Positions 27,831-37,106 of a stretch of 64,000 bases of DNA are shown one piece after another. Source of the stretch: Vibrio sp. JC009 (GTDB lineage: Bacteria; Pseudomonadota; Gammaproteobacteria; Enterobacterales; Vibrionaceae); assembly GCF_029016485.1 (NCBI RefSeq), contig NZ_CP092107.1:1488001-1552000 (forward strand), read 5' to 3'. Both the position numbers and the translations under genes were made by a program. The notes under the pieces were generated by a model that saw only the letters and a list, made by a program, of their open reading frames with translations, was not told where the DNA came from and did not search any database. How positions within the stretch are numbered: the stretch's first letter is position 1; each line of letters starts with the position of its first letter.

Positions 27831-28172
27831 ATGAAAAAAATTCTTATAGCCGCAGCTCTGTTTATGTTCTCTGCTTTATCATTTTCAGCAACAAGCAGTT
27901 ACCACAACACAAAAACGCTCAGAACCGAGGGGTACGCCACTAAGCAGCAAGCTTATCAATCCGGTTTTGATTTGGCAGATAGTCTGCAAACCATGTCTGA
28001 AAAAGACCTGAAATGGAAGTTTACAGTGACTGACTCTTCAGCCAGGAAGTTTAAGGTAACCGATACTATGGTGACGGTTCAGGAATTTGCTAAGGTCCGG
28101 GACCAGATTCAGTACAGAGCCGTGGTTTTGGTGAGTTACCAGTATACAGTCCATGAGAGTAGCCATAACTAA
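27831..28172 (+). CDS. Small secreted DUF3316-like protein, paralogue 1
   Basis: This 113-residue protein has a signal peptide (MKKILIAAALFMFSALSFSA) and a beta-rich mature domain. The family pattern is YHNTKTLRTEGYATKQQAYQSGFDLADSLQTMS, and the C-terminus is YQYTVHESSHN. It is the most divergent of four paralogues in this window and lacks their strong codon bias. It should be periplasmic or secreted; function is unknown. Confidence 0.78.
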   Translation: MKKILIAAALFMFSALSFSATSSYHNTKTLRTEGYATKQQAYQSGFDLADSLQTMSEKDLKWKFTVTDSSARKFKVTDTMVTVQEFAKVRDQIQYRAVVLVSYQYTVHESSHN

Positions 28173-28487
28173 CAAAAATGGTTTATTGGGCGGATATTGG
28201 GTTGATGTATTTTTAGCGCATCGATATCCGTCTGATACGATTTCCGCCATTTCAACACTTTTTAGCGATAAATTTTTGTAAAAGAAACTCAAATCTAGCA
28301 CTGAATCCCTCCATTTATATACCTTTAAATTAAACACTTACGCCAATTTATAGTTTTGCTGAATGTAAATTTATAACCTTTTACTATCCACTTGTGCAGT
28401 ATGGTGCCATGATTTAACCGTGTTCAGGACAACCGGTAACAAAAACCGATTGCAAGCAAAGAAATCAAATCTATTTGTGAGGTTATT
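28173..28487 (+). promoter_or_regulatory. Intergenic control region of paralogue 2
   Basis: This 315-bp stretch holds no gene. Its distal part (28361-28413) contains a block closely shared with the region upstream of paralogue 3: CCTTTTACTATCCA, then TTGTGCAG, then GGTGCCATGAT. A shared promoter or leader element is likely. The proximal part is AT-rich with no feature I can name. Confidence 0.55.
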
Positions 28488-28829
28488 ATGAAAAAGTTAA
28501 GTGTACTAACTGCTGCTCTAATTCTTTCCGCTTCAGCGATGGCGGCAACAGAAACGGTTTACAACCATTCAGTACTAAAAACAGATGGTTTTGCGACTAA
28601 ACAAGAAGCTTACAATTCAGGTTTTGATGTTGCAGACGACCTGAAAGCTATGTCTAACCATGAGCTGAAGAAAAACCTGTCTGTATTCGAGACTTCCGCA
28701 AAACGCGTAACTATCGATGACACTGTTGTGACTGTTGAAGAATTTGCTGAAGGCCGGGACGCTATCCAGTACCGTGCGAATGTTGATGTGAACTACCACT
28801 ACACAGCAACCGATCACGATCATAGCTAA
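28488..28829 (+). CDS. Small secreted DUF3316-like protein, paralogue 2
   Basis: This 113-residue protein has a signal peptide ending AMA. The mature part is closely similar to paralogues 3 and 4 (ETVYNHSVLKTDGFATKQ, DVADDLKAMSNHELKKNLSVFETSAKR). It ends YHYTATDHDHS, a His-rich tail. A good GAGGT ribosome site precedes ATG, and a terminator follows at 28881-28916. The function is unknown. Confidence 0.8.
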   Translation: MKKLSVLTAALILSASAMAATETVYNHSVLKTDGFATKQEAYNSGFDVADDLKAMSNHELKKNLSVFETSAKRVTIDDTVVTVEEFAEGRDAIQYRANVDVNYHYTATDHDHS

Positions 28830-28880
28830 TACTAACAGCGGCGATCTCCTACTTAGAAGGGAGTACCTCTTTTAGACAAC

Positions 28881-28916
28881 TAAAACCCGTTTCAGTGATT
28901 ACTGGAGCGGGTTTTA
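28881..28916 (+). terminator. Terminator of paralogue 2
   Basis: A long stem (TAAAACCCGTTTCAGT with ACTGGAGCGGGTTTTA, two wobble pairs) lies 50 nt beyond the stop and ends in TTTTA. Confidence 0.75.
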
Positions 28917-28929
28917 AACTATTTCTCTA

Positions 28930-28956
28930 ATACCAATCCCAGCAATTATCTGTTCA
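28930..28956 (-). repeat. 27-nt dispersed repeat, copy 2 (inverted)
   Basis: This is the exact reverse complement of 22759-22785, beginning ATACCAATCCCAGCAATT. Confidence 0.85.
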
Positions 28957-29033
28957 CCCTTATCAATTCCCGATTCTCATCGCTATCCGGTTAAATAAAC
29001 CACTGCAAACTGTTTCTTTTTCCTCATTAGCCC

Positions 29034-29182
29034 CTCGTTCCCATGCTCGCGTGGGAATGCATGCCGTGGCTGAAGGCGCGTGCGTAACACACTGAGCGAA
29101 AAGAAATTAAGTTCAGTGGAAGTATAAACTCAGGCTGGTGGTTTTGAGCCTGATATGCATTCTCACGGAGTGTGGAAACGAA
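29034..29182. repeat. Hairpin-ended dispersed element, copy 1 (decayed)
   Basis: It begins CTCGTTCCCATGCTCGCGTG and ends with TGGAAACGAAG. The left end folds as TTCCCAtGCTCGCGTGGGAA. The right end has TGCATTCTCACGGAGTGTGG, decayed from the copy at 37107-37258. Internal stretches (GGCTGAAGG, AACACA-TGAG-like) match copy 2. Confidence 0.75.
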
Positions 29183-29658
29183 GGTTTGAACTCATGAGAA
29201 ACAACCCCTCCCTGCCTCCCCTTCGATGTTACTTCTTCGAAAATCCGGCCTTTTGAGGCTAAGGGGAGGAGCATTCTTTGACTCCTTAAACTTGTGTATA
29301 AGAGTCAGGCTGCAAGCTTGAAAGTACGCAGAGATTTAAACAGACAGCTTTCCCTGCCTCTGTATAGCGTGTGGAGCTCACCGGGTAAGCTAATAACTTC
29401 TGTATAGAAGTCCTGGCTGAACCAGTTTTCGTGCCCGGGCAACGGCATAGGCATAACTTGTGAAAATGCATTCAGAGTTAGTTATTTGGGAGGTGTATTT
29501 GTTTCTGCTTTCCCCGCTCTTCCCGATGCAATGCCTTTAAACTCTCAAATTCAACGATTTTAGTTATAAATATTCATAAAAGAACCTTAATCTTTAACTA
29601 GTGATATTCTGTTTATATATATTAAAAACAGTGAGTTAAGGTGTTTTATAATTTCCGT

Positions 29659-29711
29659 GAATGTTAATTTACAACCTTTTACTATCCAGTTGTGCAGCAA
29701 GGTGCCATGAT
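29659..29711 (+). promoter_or_regulatory. Promoter-like block shared with paralogue 2
   Basis: This block (GAATGT-AATTTA-AACC, then TTTTACTATCCA-TTGTGCAG, GGTGCCATGAT) nearly repeats 28361-28413, at a similar distance from the start codon (about 75 nt). TACTAT could be a -10 hexamer. Confidence 0.6.
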
Positions 29712-29784
29712 GCACTCGTCTTCAGGAACGCTGGTTTTCAAATCAGCAAAATGAAAAATTTAATATCTATCTTGTGAGGTTATC

Positions 29785-30123
29785 ATGAAAAAACTAACTG
29801 TATTAGCAACTGCTCTTATTCTTTCTGGTTCAGCTCTGGCATCTACAGAAACTGTTTACAACCACTCAGTACTAAAGACTGACGGTTTCGCAACAAAACA
29901 AGCAGCTTATAACTCTGGCTTTGATGTAGCAGACGGCCTTGAATCAATGTCTAACCACGAACTGAAGAAAAACCTGTCAGTATTTGAAACATCTGCAAAA
30001 CGCGTAACTGTTGATGACGCTGTAGTAACAGTAGAAGAGTTCGCTGCTGGCCGCGGTGATATTCAGTACCGCGCAAATGTAGAAGTAAGCTACCACTACA
30101 CAGCAACTGACCACGACAGCTAA
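29785..30123 (+). CDS. Small secreted DUF3316-like protein, paralogue 3
   Basis: This 112-residue protein has a signal peptide ending ALA and mature sequence STETVYNHSVLKTDGFATKQ. It is almost identical to paralogue 4 and uses strongly preferred codons, suggesting high expression. TTGTGAGGTTATC precedes the ATG. Periplasmic or secreted; the function is unknown. Confidence 0.82.
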   Translation: MKKLTVLATALILSGSALASTETVYNHSVLKTDGFATKQAAYNSGFDVADGLESMSNHELKKNLSVFETSAKRVTVDDAVVTVEEFAAGRGDIQYRANVEVSYHYTATDHDS

Positions 30124-30210
30124 TTCCGAAGGCAGAGATGACTCTGCCCGGAACAATCAATATTAAAACTATTTGTAAGTAAGAATTAAAAATTATCTTG
30201 TGAGGATATC

Positions 30211-30549
30211 ATGAAAAAACTAACTGTATTAGCAACTGCACTTGTACTTTCTGGCTCAGCTCTGGCAGCTACAGATACCATTTACAATCACTCAGTACTA
30301 AAAACGGATGGCTTCGCTACAAAGCAAGCAGCTTATAACTCTGGCTTTGATGTTGCAGACAGCCTTGAGTCAATGACCAGCCATGAACTGAAAAACAACC
30401 TGTCAGTATTCGAAACATCAGCAAAACGCGTAACGGTTGATGATGCTGTAGTAACAGTAGAAGAGTTTGCAGCGGGCCGTGGTGATATTCAGTACCGTGC
30501 AAATGTAGAAGTAAGCTACCACTACACAGCAACTGACCACAACAGCTAA
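30211..30549 (+). CDS. Small secreted DUF3316-like protein, paralogue 4
   Basis: This 112-residue tandem duplicate of paralogue 3 lies 87 bp downstream, with the same signal peptide and a mature domain differing at only a few positions (for example DTIYNHSVLK and SMTSHELKNN). It shares the ribosome-site context TTGTGAGGATATC. It is probably co-transcribed with paralogue 3 and is followed by a hairpin at 30561-30588. Confidence 0.82.
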   Translation: MKKLTVLATALVLSGSALAATDTIYNHSVLKTDGFATKQAAYNSGFDVADSLESMTSHELKNNLSVFETSAKRVTVDDAVVTVEEFAAGRGDIQYRANVEVSYHYTATDHNS

Positions 30550-30560
30550 TTCCCGATTGT

Positions 30561-30588
30561 GGAGATCTCCCGCTTAGAAGAGATCTCC
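30561..30588. terminator. Hairpin between paralogue 4 and sixA
   Basis: A 9-bp stem (GGAGATCTC with GAGATCTCC) with a 10-nt loop separates the convergent genes. There is no clear T run, so it may be an mRNA 3' end or weak terminator. Confidence 0.5.
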
Positions 30589-30622
30589 GCGGTTAAAGAA
30601 CATTAGCCGTTAAAGAGCAGGC

Positions 30623-31090
30623 TCAGATTTCCGGACGATACAAGCGGATTAATCTGGCTGTTCCTGCCCTTAATTCGCTCCAGTTACCGCACTCCAGTTC
30701 CAGAAGAGCAGCATGCGCTGTTTTCATACGAACTTCAGAGTCGGTAAGCTGGCAGGCGAGTTCCTCCAGACCGGGATTATGCCCGACTAAAACGATATGC
30801 TTTAACGTCCCGCCGTCTTTAAGCATCTCTATCAGTGCCCTGGCACTGGCTTCATAAATGGCATCTTTTAATTTCAGCTCCAGCTCAGGCTTATCCCTCA
30901 GAACACCCTGAATGCTTGTGTAGGCTCTTACTGCCGGTGAGCACCAGATTTCATCCACATCTTCGGGGAAATCATCCGTCAGATTCACTACCTGACGATA
31001 CCCTCTAGCATTAAGAGGCCTTAAAAAATCTTCAAGCCAGGGATAATCCCAGCTCGATTTCGCGTGACGGAGCAGAGTTAGCTTTAGCAT
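30623..31090 (-). CDS. sixA: Phosphohistidine phosphatase SixA
   Basis: A protein of about 155 residues of the histidine phosphatase superfamily. The catalytic RHG-type motif is LLRHAKSSW and the second His is in VGHNPGLEEL, both typical of SixA. SixA removes phosphate from His of phosphotransfer (HPt) proteins; in E. coli it acts on ArcB and the nitrogen phosphotransferase system. I prefer the ATG at 31090 (MLKLTLLRHAKS); in-frame starts at 31102 and 31120 are possible. It is divergent from sbcDC. Confidence 0.85.
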   Translation of the reverse strand: MLKLTLLRHAKSSWDYPWLEDFLRPLNARGYRQVVNLTDDFPEDVDEIWCSPAVRAYTSIQGVLRDKPELELKLKDAIYEASARALIEMLKDGGTLKHIVLVGHNPGLEELACQLTDSEVRMKTAHAALLELECGNWSELRAGTARLIRLYRPEI

Positions 31091-31161
31091 AGTGGCTTTC
31101 ATTCCAATATCTTGGCACAATCAATTTTTATCATAGACCTGATTTAGCAACAAAAATACTT

Positions 31162-32391
31162 ATGCGCATTCTCCATACTTCAGACTGGCACCTTGGTCAG
31201 AATTTTTTCACTAAAAGCCGTAAAGATGAGCATCAGGCATTCCTGGCATGGCTGCTTGAACTCACTGAGGAAAAATCCATTGATGCCATCATAGTCGCGG
31301 GGGATGTGTTTGATACCGGTACGCCGCCCAGTTATGCGCGTGAAATGTATAACCAGTTTGTGGTTGATCTGAATCAGAGGGGTTGCACTCTGATTGTACT
31401 TGGCGGAAACCATGATTCCGTTTCTACCCTGAATGAGTCAAAACAGCTGCTTTCCTGTCTGAATACCTACGTAGTTGCAAGTACATCGGATGATTTGCAG
31501 CAGCAGCTTATAGAGCTGAAAAGCCGTGAAGGTGAGACGGGGGCTTTACTCTGCGCCGTACCTTTTATCCGTGCCAGAGATGTTATGCAGAGTTTTTCCG
31601 GAGATTCCGCAAAGGATAAGCAAAAGCAGCTGGCAGAGGCGATAGAAGATCACTACCAGCGCCTGTTTGCCCTGGCTCTGGAAACAAAGCAAAAGCGGAA
31701 TTTGCAGGTTCCTGTTATTGCCACCGGGCACCTTACGGCTTTGGGGGTAACCAAAACTGAATCGGAACGGGATATCTATATTGGTACACTGGACGGTTTT
31801 TCCTCAGAGGGCTTTCCTCCCGCTGACTATATTGCGCTTGGTCATATTCACAGACCTCAGATTGTTGCTAAGTCTGAGCATATCCGTTACTCCGGCTCTC
31901 CTATTCCCTTAAGCTTTGATGAGCTGAAATCTCAGAAGCAGGTTGTTCTGGTGGAGTTTAAACATGAAGAGCGCAAAGCGATTAGCACCATTGATGTACC
32001 CATGTTCCGTAATATGACGGTAATTAAAGGCGATCTGGCAGAAATCGAAGAGCAGCTTGCGCAGATATCCGGTGATTCAGAGCAGGCGACCTGGGTGTCC
32101 GTTCTGGTGTCTGAACAGGATTATCTGTCGGACCTTCAGCAACGGGTACAGGAGATGACCGAGGGGCTGAATGTGGAAGTGATTCAGCTTTTAAGAGAGA
32201 GAAATACCAGAAATCACACCCTGGAGCAGCAGGTTAACGAAACACTGTCTGAACTGAGTGTGCAGGATGTCTTTGAGCGCCGGGTCAATCTGGAATCCTT
32301 TGAAGGTGAAGAAGAGCAGGAAAGGCTGAGCAGAATTACCCAAACCTTCCTTGAAGTTGTGCATGAAGTTGAAGTTGGAGGGGATGAATAA
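31162..32391 (+). CDS. sbcD: SbcCD nuclease subunit SbcD
   Basis: This 409-residue Mre11-type metallophosphoesterase has the motif series HTSDWHLGQ, VAGDVFDTG, LGGNHDS, ATGHLTAL and ALGHIHRPQ, which builds the two-metal nuclease site. With SbcC it cleaves hairpins and blocked double-strand ends. Its stop overlaps the sbcC start (TAATG), the usual arrangement. No SOS or other operator is evident upstream. Confidence 0.95.
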   Translation: MRILHTSDWHLGQNFFTKSRKDEHQAFLAWLLELTEEKSIDAIIVAGDVFDTGTPPSYAREMYNQFVVDLNQRGCTLIVLGGNHDSVSTLNESKQLLSCLNTYVVASTSDDLQQQLIELKSREGETGALLCAVPFIRARDVMQSFSGDSAKDKQKQLAEAIEDHYQRLFALALETKQKRNLQVPVIATGHLTALGVTKTESERDIYIGTLDGFSSEGFPPADYIALGHIHRPQIVAKSEHIRYSGSPIPLSFDELKSQKQVVLVEFKHEERKAISTIDVPMFRNMTVIKGDLAEIEEQLAQISGDSEQATWVSVLVSEQDYLSDLQQRVQEMTEGLNVEVIQLLRERNTRNHTLEQQVNETLSELSVQDVFERRVNLESFEGEEEQERLSRITQTFLEVVHEVEVGGDE

Positions 32392-35300
32392 TGAAAATAC
32401 TGAGCCTGCGATTTAAAAATCTGAACTCTCTGAAAGGTGACTGGAAGATTGATTTTACCCAGCCTCCTTTTTCTGAAAACGGACTGTTTGCGATAACCGG
32501 CCCCACAGGCGCCGGTAAGACCACCATTTTAGATGCCATTTGCGTTGCGCTTTACCATAAAACGCCTCGTCTGGAGAATATTTCCGCTTCCAGTAATGAG
32601 CTGATGACCCGTGGCACTGCTGAGTGTTTGTCTGAAGTTGAATTTGAAGTTAAAGGGAAAGCCTACCGGGCTTTCTGGAGTATGCGACGTTCCCGCGGCA
32701 AGGTGGACGGAAACCTTCAGGCCGCTCAGGTTGAACTGGCTGAAGTGGAATCAGGCAAGGTAATGGCCAATCAGGTGAAGAAAAAATCGGAACTGATTGA
32801 GAGCATCACCGGCCTGGATTTTGGCCGCTTTACCAAATCCATGCTGCTGTCACAGGGGCAGTTTGCTGCCTTTCTGAATGCAAAAGAGTCTGAGCGGGCT
32901 GAACTTCTGGAAGAGCTGACCGGTACTGAGATCTACAGTCAGATCTCGGCAAAGATTTATGAGCGTTACATTCAGTCGAAGCAGACAATGGCTGAGCTGG
33001 AAGCCAGAGCTCAGGGAGTCCAGTTACTGAGTGAAGAAGATAAGCAAGTACTTACTACTGAGTTGGATGCTGTTCAAAAAGAGCAGAATGAACAGAAACA
33101 AGAGCAGGAAAAAGTAACGGCTTACCTTAGCTGGTGGGAAAACAGCGATAAGCTGAAGGATAAGCAGCATCATAGCAGACTGGATCTGGAAGCGGCGAAT
33201 CATGAACTGGAAGCGGCGAAACCTGAGCTGGAAAAACTGGAAAGGAGTGAACCTGCTGAAAAGCTGAGAATGCCTTATTCGATGATGAAACTGGCACAGG
33301 CTCAGTTAGCGGAAGGCCGGGAGAAACTCGCTGAGAAAAGTAAGCAGTCAGATGAAATCAAGAACCGGGTAGATGCTGCCCGGCAGGATTTACAGAAAAC
33401 CGAGAGTGAATTTCAGCTGGCAAAGGAGTCTTATCAGGAGCTGGATAAACTCATTAGCGAGAGCATATTGCCACTGGATGAGCAGATCCGGGCCGGTAGC
33501 GGCAGGGTTGCTGATATAGAAAAGCTGCGGGGCGGGCTTGAAACAGAACTAAAACAGTATCTGGCCCAACAGGAAAATTCGGTTAAGCAGTCTGAACAAA
33601 CAACCCGGACACTGGCGGAGCTGGAGACGTACTTAGAGCAGCATGCGGCAGATAAGCAACTGGCAGCGAATCTTGAAAAGTGGGTGGAGCAGCAGGCTCA
33701 GGTGGAGCGTCTTCACCAGAGCAATCAGGACTCGGAATACCAAATTCAGAATCAGAGAAAGTTGCTTGATACGCAGCAGGCAGAAATTGCCGATGCGGAG
33801 CAGGCGGTGCGTGAGAGTACGCAGTTGCTTACCCGGAAACAGGCGGAAGTGACAACCGCAGAGCATGAGCTTGAGTCACTGAAAAAACAGCCGGATTTAC
33901 CGTGTGAACTAACGCAAATCGACTCCTTTTTGCAAAGCCTGAATCAAAGGCTGGCTTCAACTCATGAGCTTCAGATCCTGCAGCGGCAGTGGCAGGCGCA
34001 CTCTCAGGAGCAGGAGGAGAAGGGTAAACAGCAGAAAGAGCTGACAGAGCAGCATGCGGCCTTGCAAAAGGAACGGGAACAGCTTGTTGAGCGCTACCAG
34101 CATCAGCAGCAGTATATAAAAGCGCTGAGTAAACTGGTGGATCAGGAGCAGCTTCTGGTTCAGTACCGTAACGAGCTGAAAGAGGGGGAAGCCTGCCCGC
34201 TTTGTGGCTCAGAGAAGCATCCGCTGATTGAGCAGGGTAACACCATCAGCATTTCTGATGAGCTAAGGAACAGGCAAGAGGCTGAAGCTGAGCTGGAGAA
34301 GATCAAAACTCAGGGACAGGAAGCCAGGCTGAAGCTGGACTCCATGGCAAATGGCATCACTGAAAGTGACAAGCGCATTGTCTGGCTGAGTCAGGAGATG
34401 ACACAGCTGCAAAATCACTGGCAGGACAAGGCGGCGCTGATTCAGTGTGACATCCGGATTTCGGATGCGGAAGGTCTGGCCGGTTTTGGTACAGACCTTG
34501 AAGCTCAGCGCGATAAACTGGCTCAGCTCCACTCAGCCTACCGTCAGAATCAGGAGAAACAGAGCCAGCTTAAAGATGAACTGCAAAAGCAGATGCAGGC
34601 AAGCAGTCAGCTTGATTCTAATTTAATGCTGTTAAAGCAGAAAATGGAGCATGATGCTGCCAGCCTGAAAAAGCTGGAAGAGCAGGTTTCTCAATCTGCC
34701 AGGGAAGAGCAGCAGCAAAAAGAAGTTCTGGCCCAGCAGATAAAAGAGAGCGGATTTACCTTAGATAAAGATATCGGAGACTGGCTGCAGGTTAAACGGG
34801 CGGATCTGACGCTCTGGCAGGAGAAAGAAGCGTCGGTGAGTCAGCTTCGTCAGGAAAAAGCGGTGCTGGAAACCAGCATGGCAGCGGCGCAGAAGCGGCT
34901 GGATGAAGTTTCTAAACAGCTGGATGAAACAAACATACGCTTTGAGCAGGAAAATACGCAGCTGCATCAGGTAAAAGAGTCACGTATTTCGCTGTTTGGT
35001 GATAAGGATCCGGCTCAGGAAAGAGAGCGCAGTCAGAAGCAGATTAAACAGCTGGAAGCGGGTTTCCAGGCAGAACAGAAGCAGTATGTTGAATTGCAGG
35101 GCAGTGAAAAAGCCATTCAGGGAGAGGTGACGTCTCTGGAACAGGCCCAACTTGAGCTGCAAAAATCCGCTGATGAGCGAACGCTGGAGTGGAATTCTCT
35201 GTTGCAGGAGAGCCGCTTTAGTCACACGGAAGAGTTCGAATCGGCGCTGCTGAGCAAAGAAGAGCGACATCAGCTGATCGAGCTGAAACAGAGACTGACA

Positions 35301-36080
35301 ACGGCTATTGAAAAAGCCAAAGCGGTGCTGGAATCAACCGAGAAAAGTCTGACGGAACATCTGGCTCTGCCGCTGGCACAAGAGTGTGAAAAAGCAGAAA
35401 AAGAAGCCTTACTTGCTCAGAAGAGCGAGCTGGAAAACCGCTCCGTTACTTTAACCAGGCGTATTGGTGAGATAGATAACGAACTGAAATCCGATCAGGC
35501 AAGAAGAGAAAGTCAGCAGGCGCTGTTTAAAGAGATAGAGGCCTACCGCCAGGTTTATGATGACCTTCAGTATCTTAACTCACTGGTAGGTTCAGCTGAC
35601 GGAAACAAATTCCGCAAATTTGCTCAGGGGCTGACGCTGGATAATCTGGTCCATCTGGCGAACCGTCAGCTTAACCGGCTGCACGGCCGCTACGAACTGA
35701 AACGTTGTGAGGGTGAAGGGCTGGAACTGGCGGTCCTGGACACCTGGCAGGGCGATTCGGTGAGGGATACCAGAACGCTGTCTGGCGGGGAGAGTTTTTT
35801 GGTCAGCCTTGCGCTGGCGCTGGGCTTGTCGGATCTGGTTAGCCATAAAACCAGCATAGATTCGCTATTCCTGGATGAAGGCTTCGGTACGCTGGATGCT
35901 GAAACTCTGGATTTGGCTCTGGATGCACTCGATAGCCTGAATGCTTCAGGTAAGATGATTGGCGTGATTAGCCATATTGAGGCGATGAAGGAGAGAATTC
36001 CGGTTCAGCTAAAAGTGAACAGGAAAAGCGGGCTTGGTGTCAGCGAGCTGGAAAACGCATATGGGTACGTATCCAAATAG
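32391..36080 (+). CDS. sbcC: SbcCD nuclease subunit SbcC (Rad50-type)
   Basis: This 1229-residue Rad50-like ATPase has Walker A GPTGAGKTT near residue 38, long coiled-coil arms, a central zinc hook CPLCGSEKHP, and a C-terminal signature TLSGGESFLVSLALALGLSD with Walker B SLFLDEGFGTLD. It is longer than E. coli SbcC (1048), with the extra length in the coiled coils. It forms the DNA repair nuclease with SbcD. Confidence 0.95.
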   Translation: MKILSLRFKNLNSLKGDWKIDFTQPPFSENGLFAITGPTGAGKTTILDAICVALYHKTPRLENISASSNELMTRGTAECLSEVEFEVKGKAYRAFWSMRRSRGKVDGNLQAAQVELAEVESGKVMANQVKKKSELIESITGLDFGRFTKSMLLSQGQFAAFLNAKESERAELLEELTGTEIYSQISAKIYERYIQSKQTMAELEARAQGVQLLSEEDKQVLTTELDAVQKEQNEQKQEQEKVTAYLSWWENSDKLKDKQHHSRLDLEAANHELEAAKPELEKLERSEPAEKLRMPYSMMKLAQAQLAEGREKLAEKSKQSDEIKNRVDAARQDLQKTESEFQLAKESYQELDKLISESILPLDEQIRAGSGRVADIEKLRGGLETELKQYLAQQENSVKQSEQTTRTLAELETYLEQHAADKQLAANLEKWVEQQAQVERLHQSNQDSEYQIQNQRKLLDTQQAEIADAEQAVRESTQLLTRKQAEVTTAEHELESLKKQPDLPCELTQIDSFLQSLNQRLASTHELQILQRQWQAHSQEQEEKGKQQKELTEQHAALQKEREQLVERYQHQQQYIKALSKLVDQEQLLVQYRNELKEGEACPLCGSEKHPLIEQGNTISISDELRNRQEAEAELEKIKTQGQEARLKLDSMANGITESDKRIVWLSQEMTQLQNHWQDKAALIQCDIRISDAEGLAGFGTDLEAQRDKLAQLHSAYRQNQEKQSQLKDELQKQMQASSQLDSNLMLLKQKMEHDAASLKKLEEQVSQSAREEQQQKEVLAQQIKESGFTLDKDIGDWLQVKRADLTLWQEKEASVSQLRQEKAVLETSMAAAQKRLDEVSKQLDETNIRFEQENTQLHQVKESRISLFGDKDPAQERERSQKQIKQLEAGFQAEQKQYVELQGSEKAIQGEVTSLEQAQLELQKSADERTLEWNSLLQESRFSHTEEFESALLSKEERHQLIELKQRLTTAIEKAKAVLESTEKSLTEHLALPLAQECEKAEKEALLAQKSELENRSVTLTRRIGEIDNELKSDQARRESQQALFKEIEAYRQVYDDLQYLNSLVGSADGNKFRKFAQGLTLDNLVHLANRQLNRLHGRYELKRCEGEGLELAVLDTWQGDSVRDTRTLSGGESFLVSLALALGLSDLVSHKTSIDSLFLDEGFGTLDAETLDLALDALDSLNASGKMIGVISHIEAMKERIPVQLKVNRKSGLGVSELENAYGYVSK

Positions 36081-36286
36081 CGCATTATCATAATCTTAAA
36101 GCAGTATTGTTCTTGGCGGTTTGTGTTGTTTTTAAGACATAAATGAACATTATAGTCTATTTGTATAATAAGGAATGGTGTTGATCACCTAATGGCGGTA
36201 AGCTATGCGATATAATAAATTTTAATATATCCATGCATATATACTAACAACGTATAAATTTAGTTGCGCACCCCAGGCTTTATACA

Positions 36287-37081
36287 ATGAAAAAAAGAAA
36301 AGTGCTGATTACCGGGATTACCCTGGCAATTGGCTCCTTATTTATGATGATGCTAATGCTGAATCTGACACACAGCAAACATGAATTGCTCTATCAAAGT
36401 CAGGTTAAGCGCTATGCTTCTTTCTTGCTGGCAGATCAACTGAGGCAAAGCTCAGATGATCTTACCCGTATGGCCAGAACTTATGTGGTTACTCAGGATG
36501 ACAAGTACGAAAAAATGTACTGGGATATTCTGAGTATTCGCAATGGTGATAAGGCAAGGCCTGAGAATATGGAACGGGTCTACTGGGATCTGGTGCTCGA
36601 ATATGGTGATAAGCCTAAACCAGATTCTGAGGCGATTCCTCTTGTTGAGTTAATGAAAAGAGCGGGTTTCTCTGAACAGGAACTTGCTTTGCTTGAGTTG
36701 GCTCAGCAAAATTCAGATGCACTGGTGACAACTGAAAAAGTAGCAATGAATGCGGTTAAAGGACTTTTTGGTGACGAAAAGGGCAACTTTACTGTTTCCG
36801 GGAAACCTGATTTAGAAATGGCTCGCCGGATTATGCATGATGCAAAATATCATCAGGATAAAGCCAGCATCATGTCACCGATTGATGAGTTCCTCAAAAG
36901 TCTGGATGAAAGGACCAGACAGGAAGTGGAGCTAAGAAGAAAAGAGCAGATAGCGTATGAAGAGATGCTTGCTCTTAGCATTGTAATGACTTTTATTGTT
37001 CTGTTGATTGGCACTTTTATGATCCACAGAGGTTTATCAATAATTAAAGAGTCTGATGCTGACGAACTCTCATTTGACTGA
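36287..37081 (+). CDS. Orphan membrane sensor without output domain
   Basis: This 264-residue protein has an N-terminal transmembrane helix (about 8-27), a helical periplasmic domain (DQLRQSSDDLTRMARTYVVTQDDKYEKMYWDILSI... region) and a C-terminal transmembrane helix (about 230-248). Only 16 residues follow. The periplasmic pattern is seen at the N-terminus of chemoreceptors and diguanylate cyclases, but HAMP and effector domains are missing. A hairpin-ended repeat begins 26 bp after the stop, so truncation of a larger receptor is possible. It may also act by partnering another receptor. Confidence 0.7.
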   Translation: MKKRKVLITGITLAIGSLFMMMLMLNLTHSKHELLYQSQVKRYASFLLADQLRQSSDDLTRMARTYVVTQDDKYEKMYWDILSIRNGDKARPENMERVYWDLVLEYGDKPKPDSEAIPLVELMKRAGFSEQELALLELAQQNSDALVTTEKVAMNAVKGLFGDEKGNFTVSGKPDLEMARRIMHDAKYHQDKASIMSPIDEFLKSLDERTRQEVELRRKEQIAYEEMLALSIVMTFIVLLIGTFMIHRGLSIIKESDADELSFD

Positions 37082-37106
37082 TTATGCAATTTCACCCCAC
37101 CACACC

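Larger units (their letters stand above)
28830..29784. other. 955-bp repeat-rich intergenic region
   Basis: I see no credible protein gene here. In order it holds a terminator (28881-28916), the inverted copy of the 27-nt repeat (28930-28956), a hairpin-ended dispersed element (29034-29182), a CCTCCCCTT...AAGGGGAGG inverted pair (about 29214-29273), featureless DNA to about 29640, and the shared promoter-like block (29659-29711) before paralogue 3. Confidence 0.6.

Noticed and set aside
29184..29640. Short open frames (for example 61 residues at 29286-29471, minus strand)
   Set aside because: Cys- and Ser-rich, no ribosome site, no family features; they overlap decayed repeat DNA.
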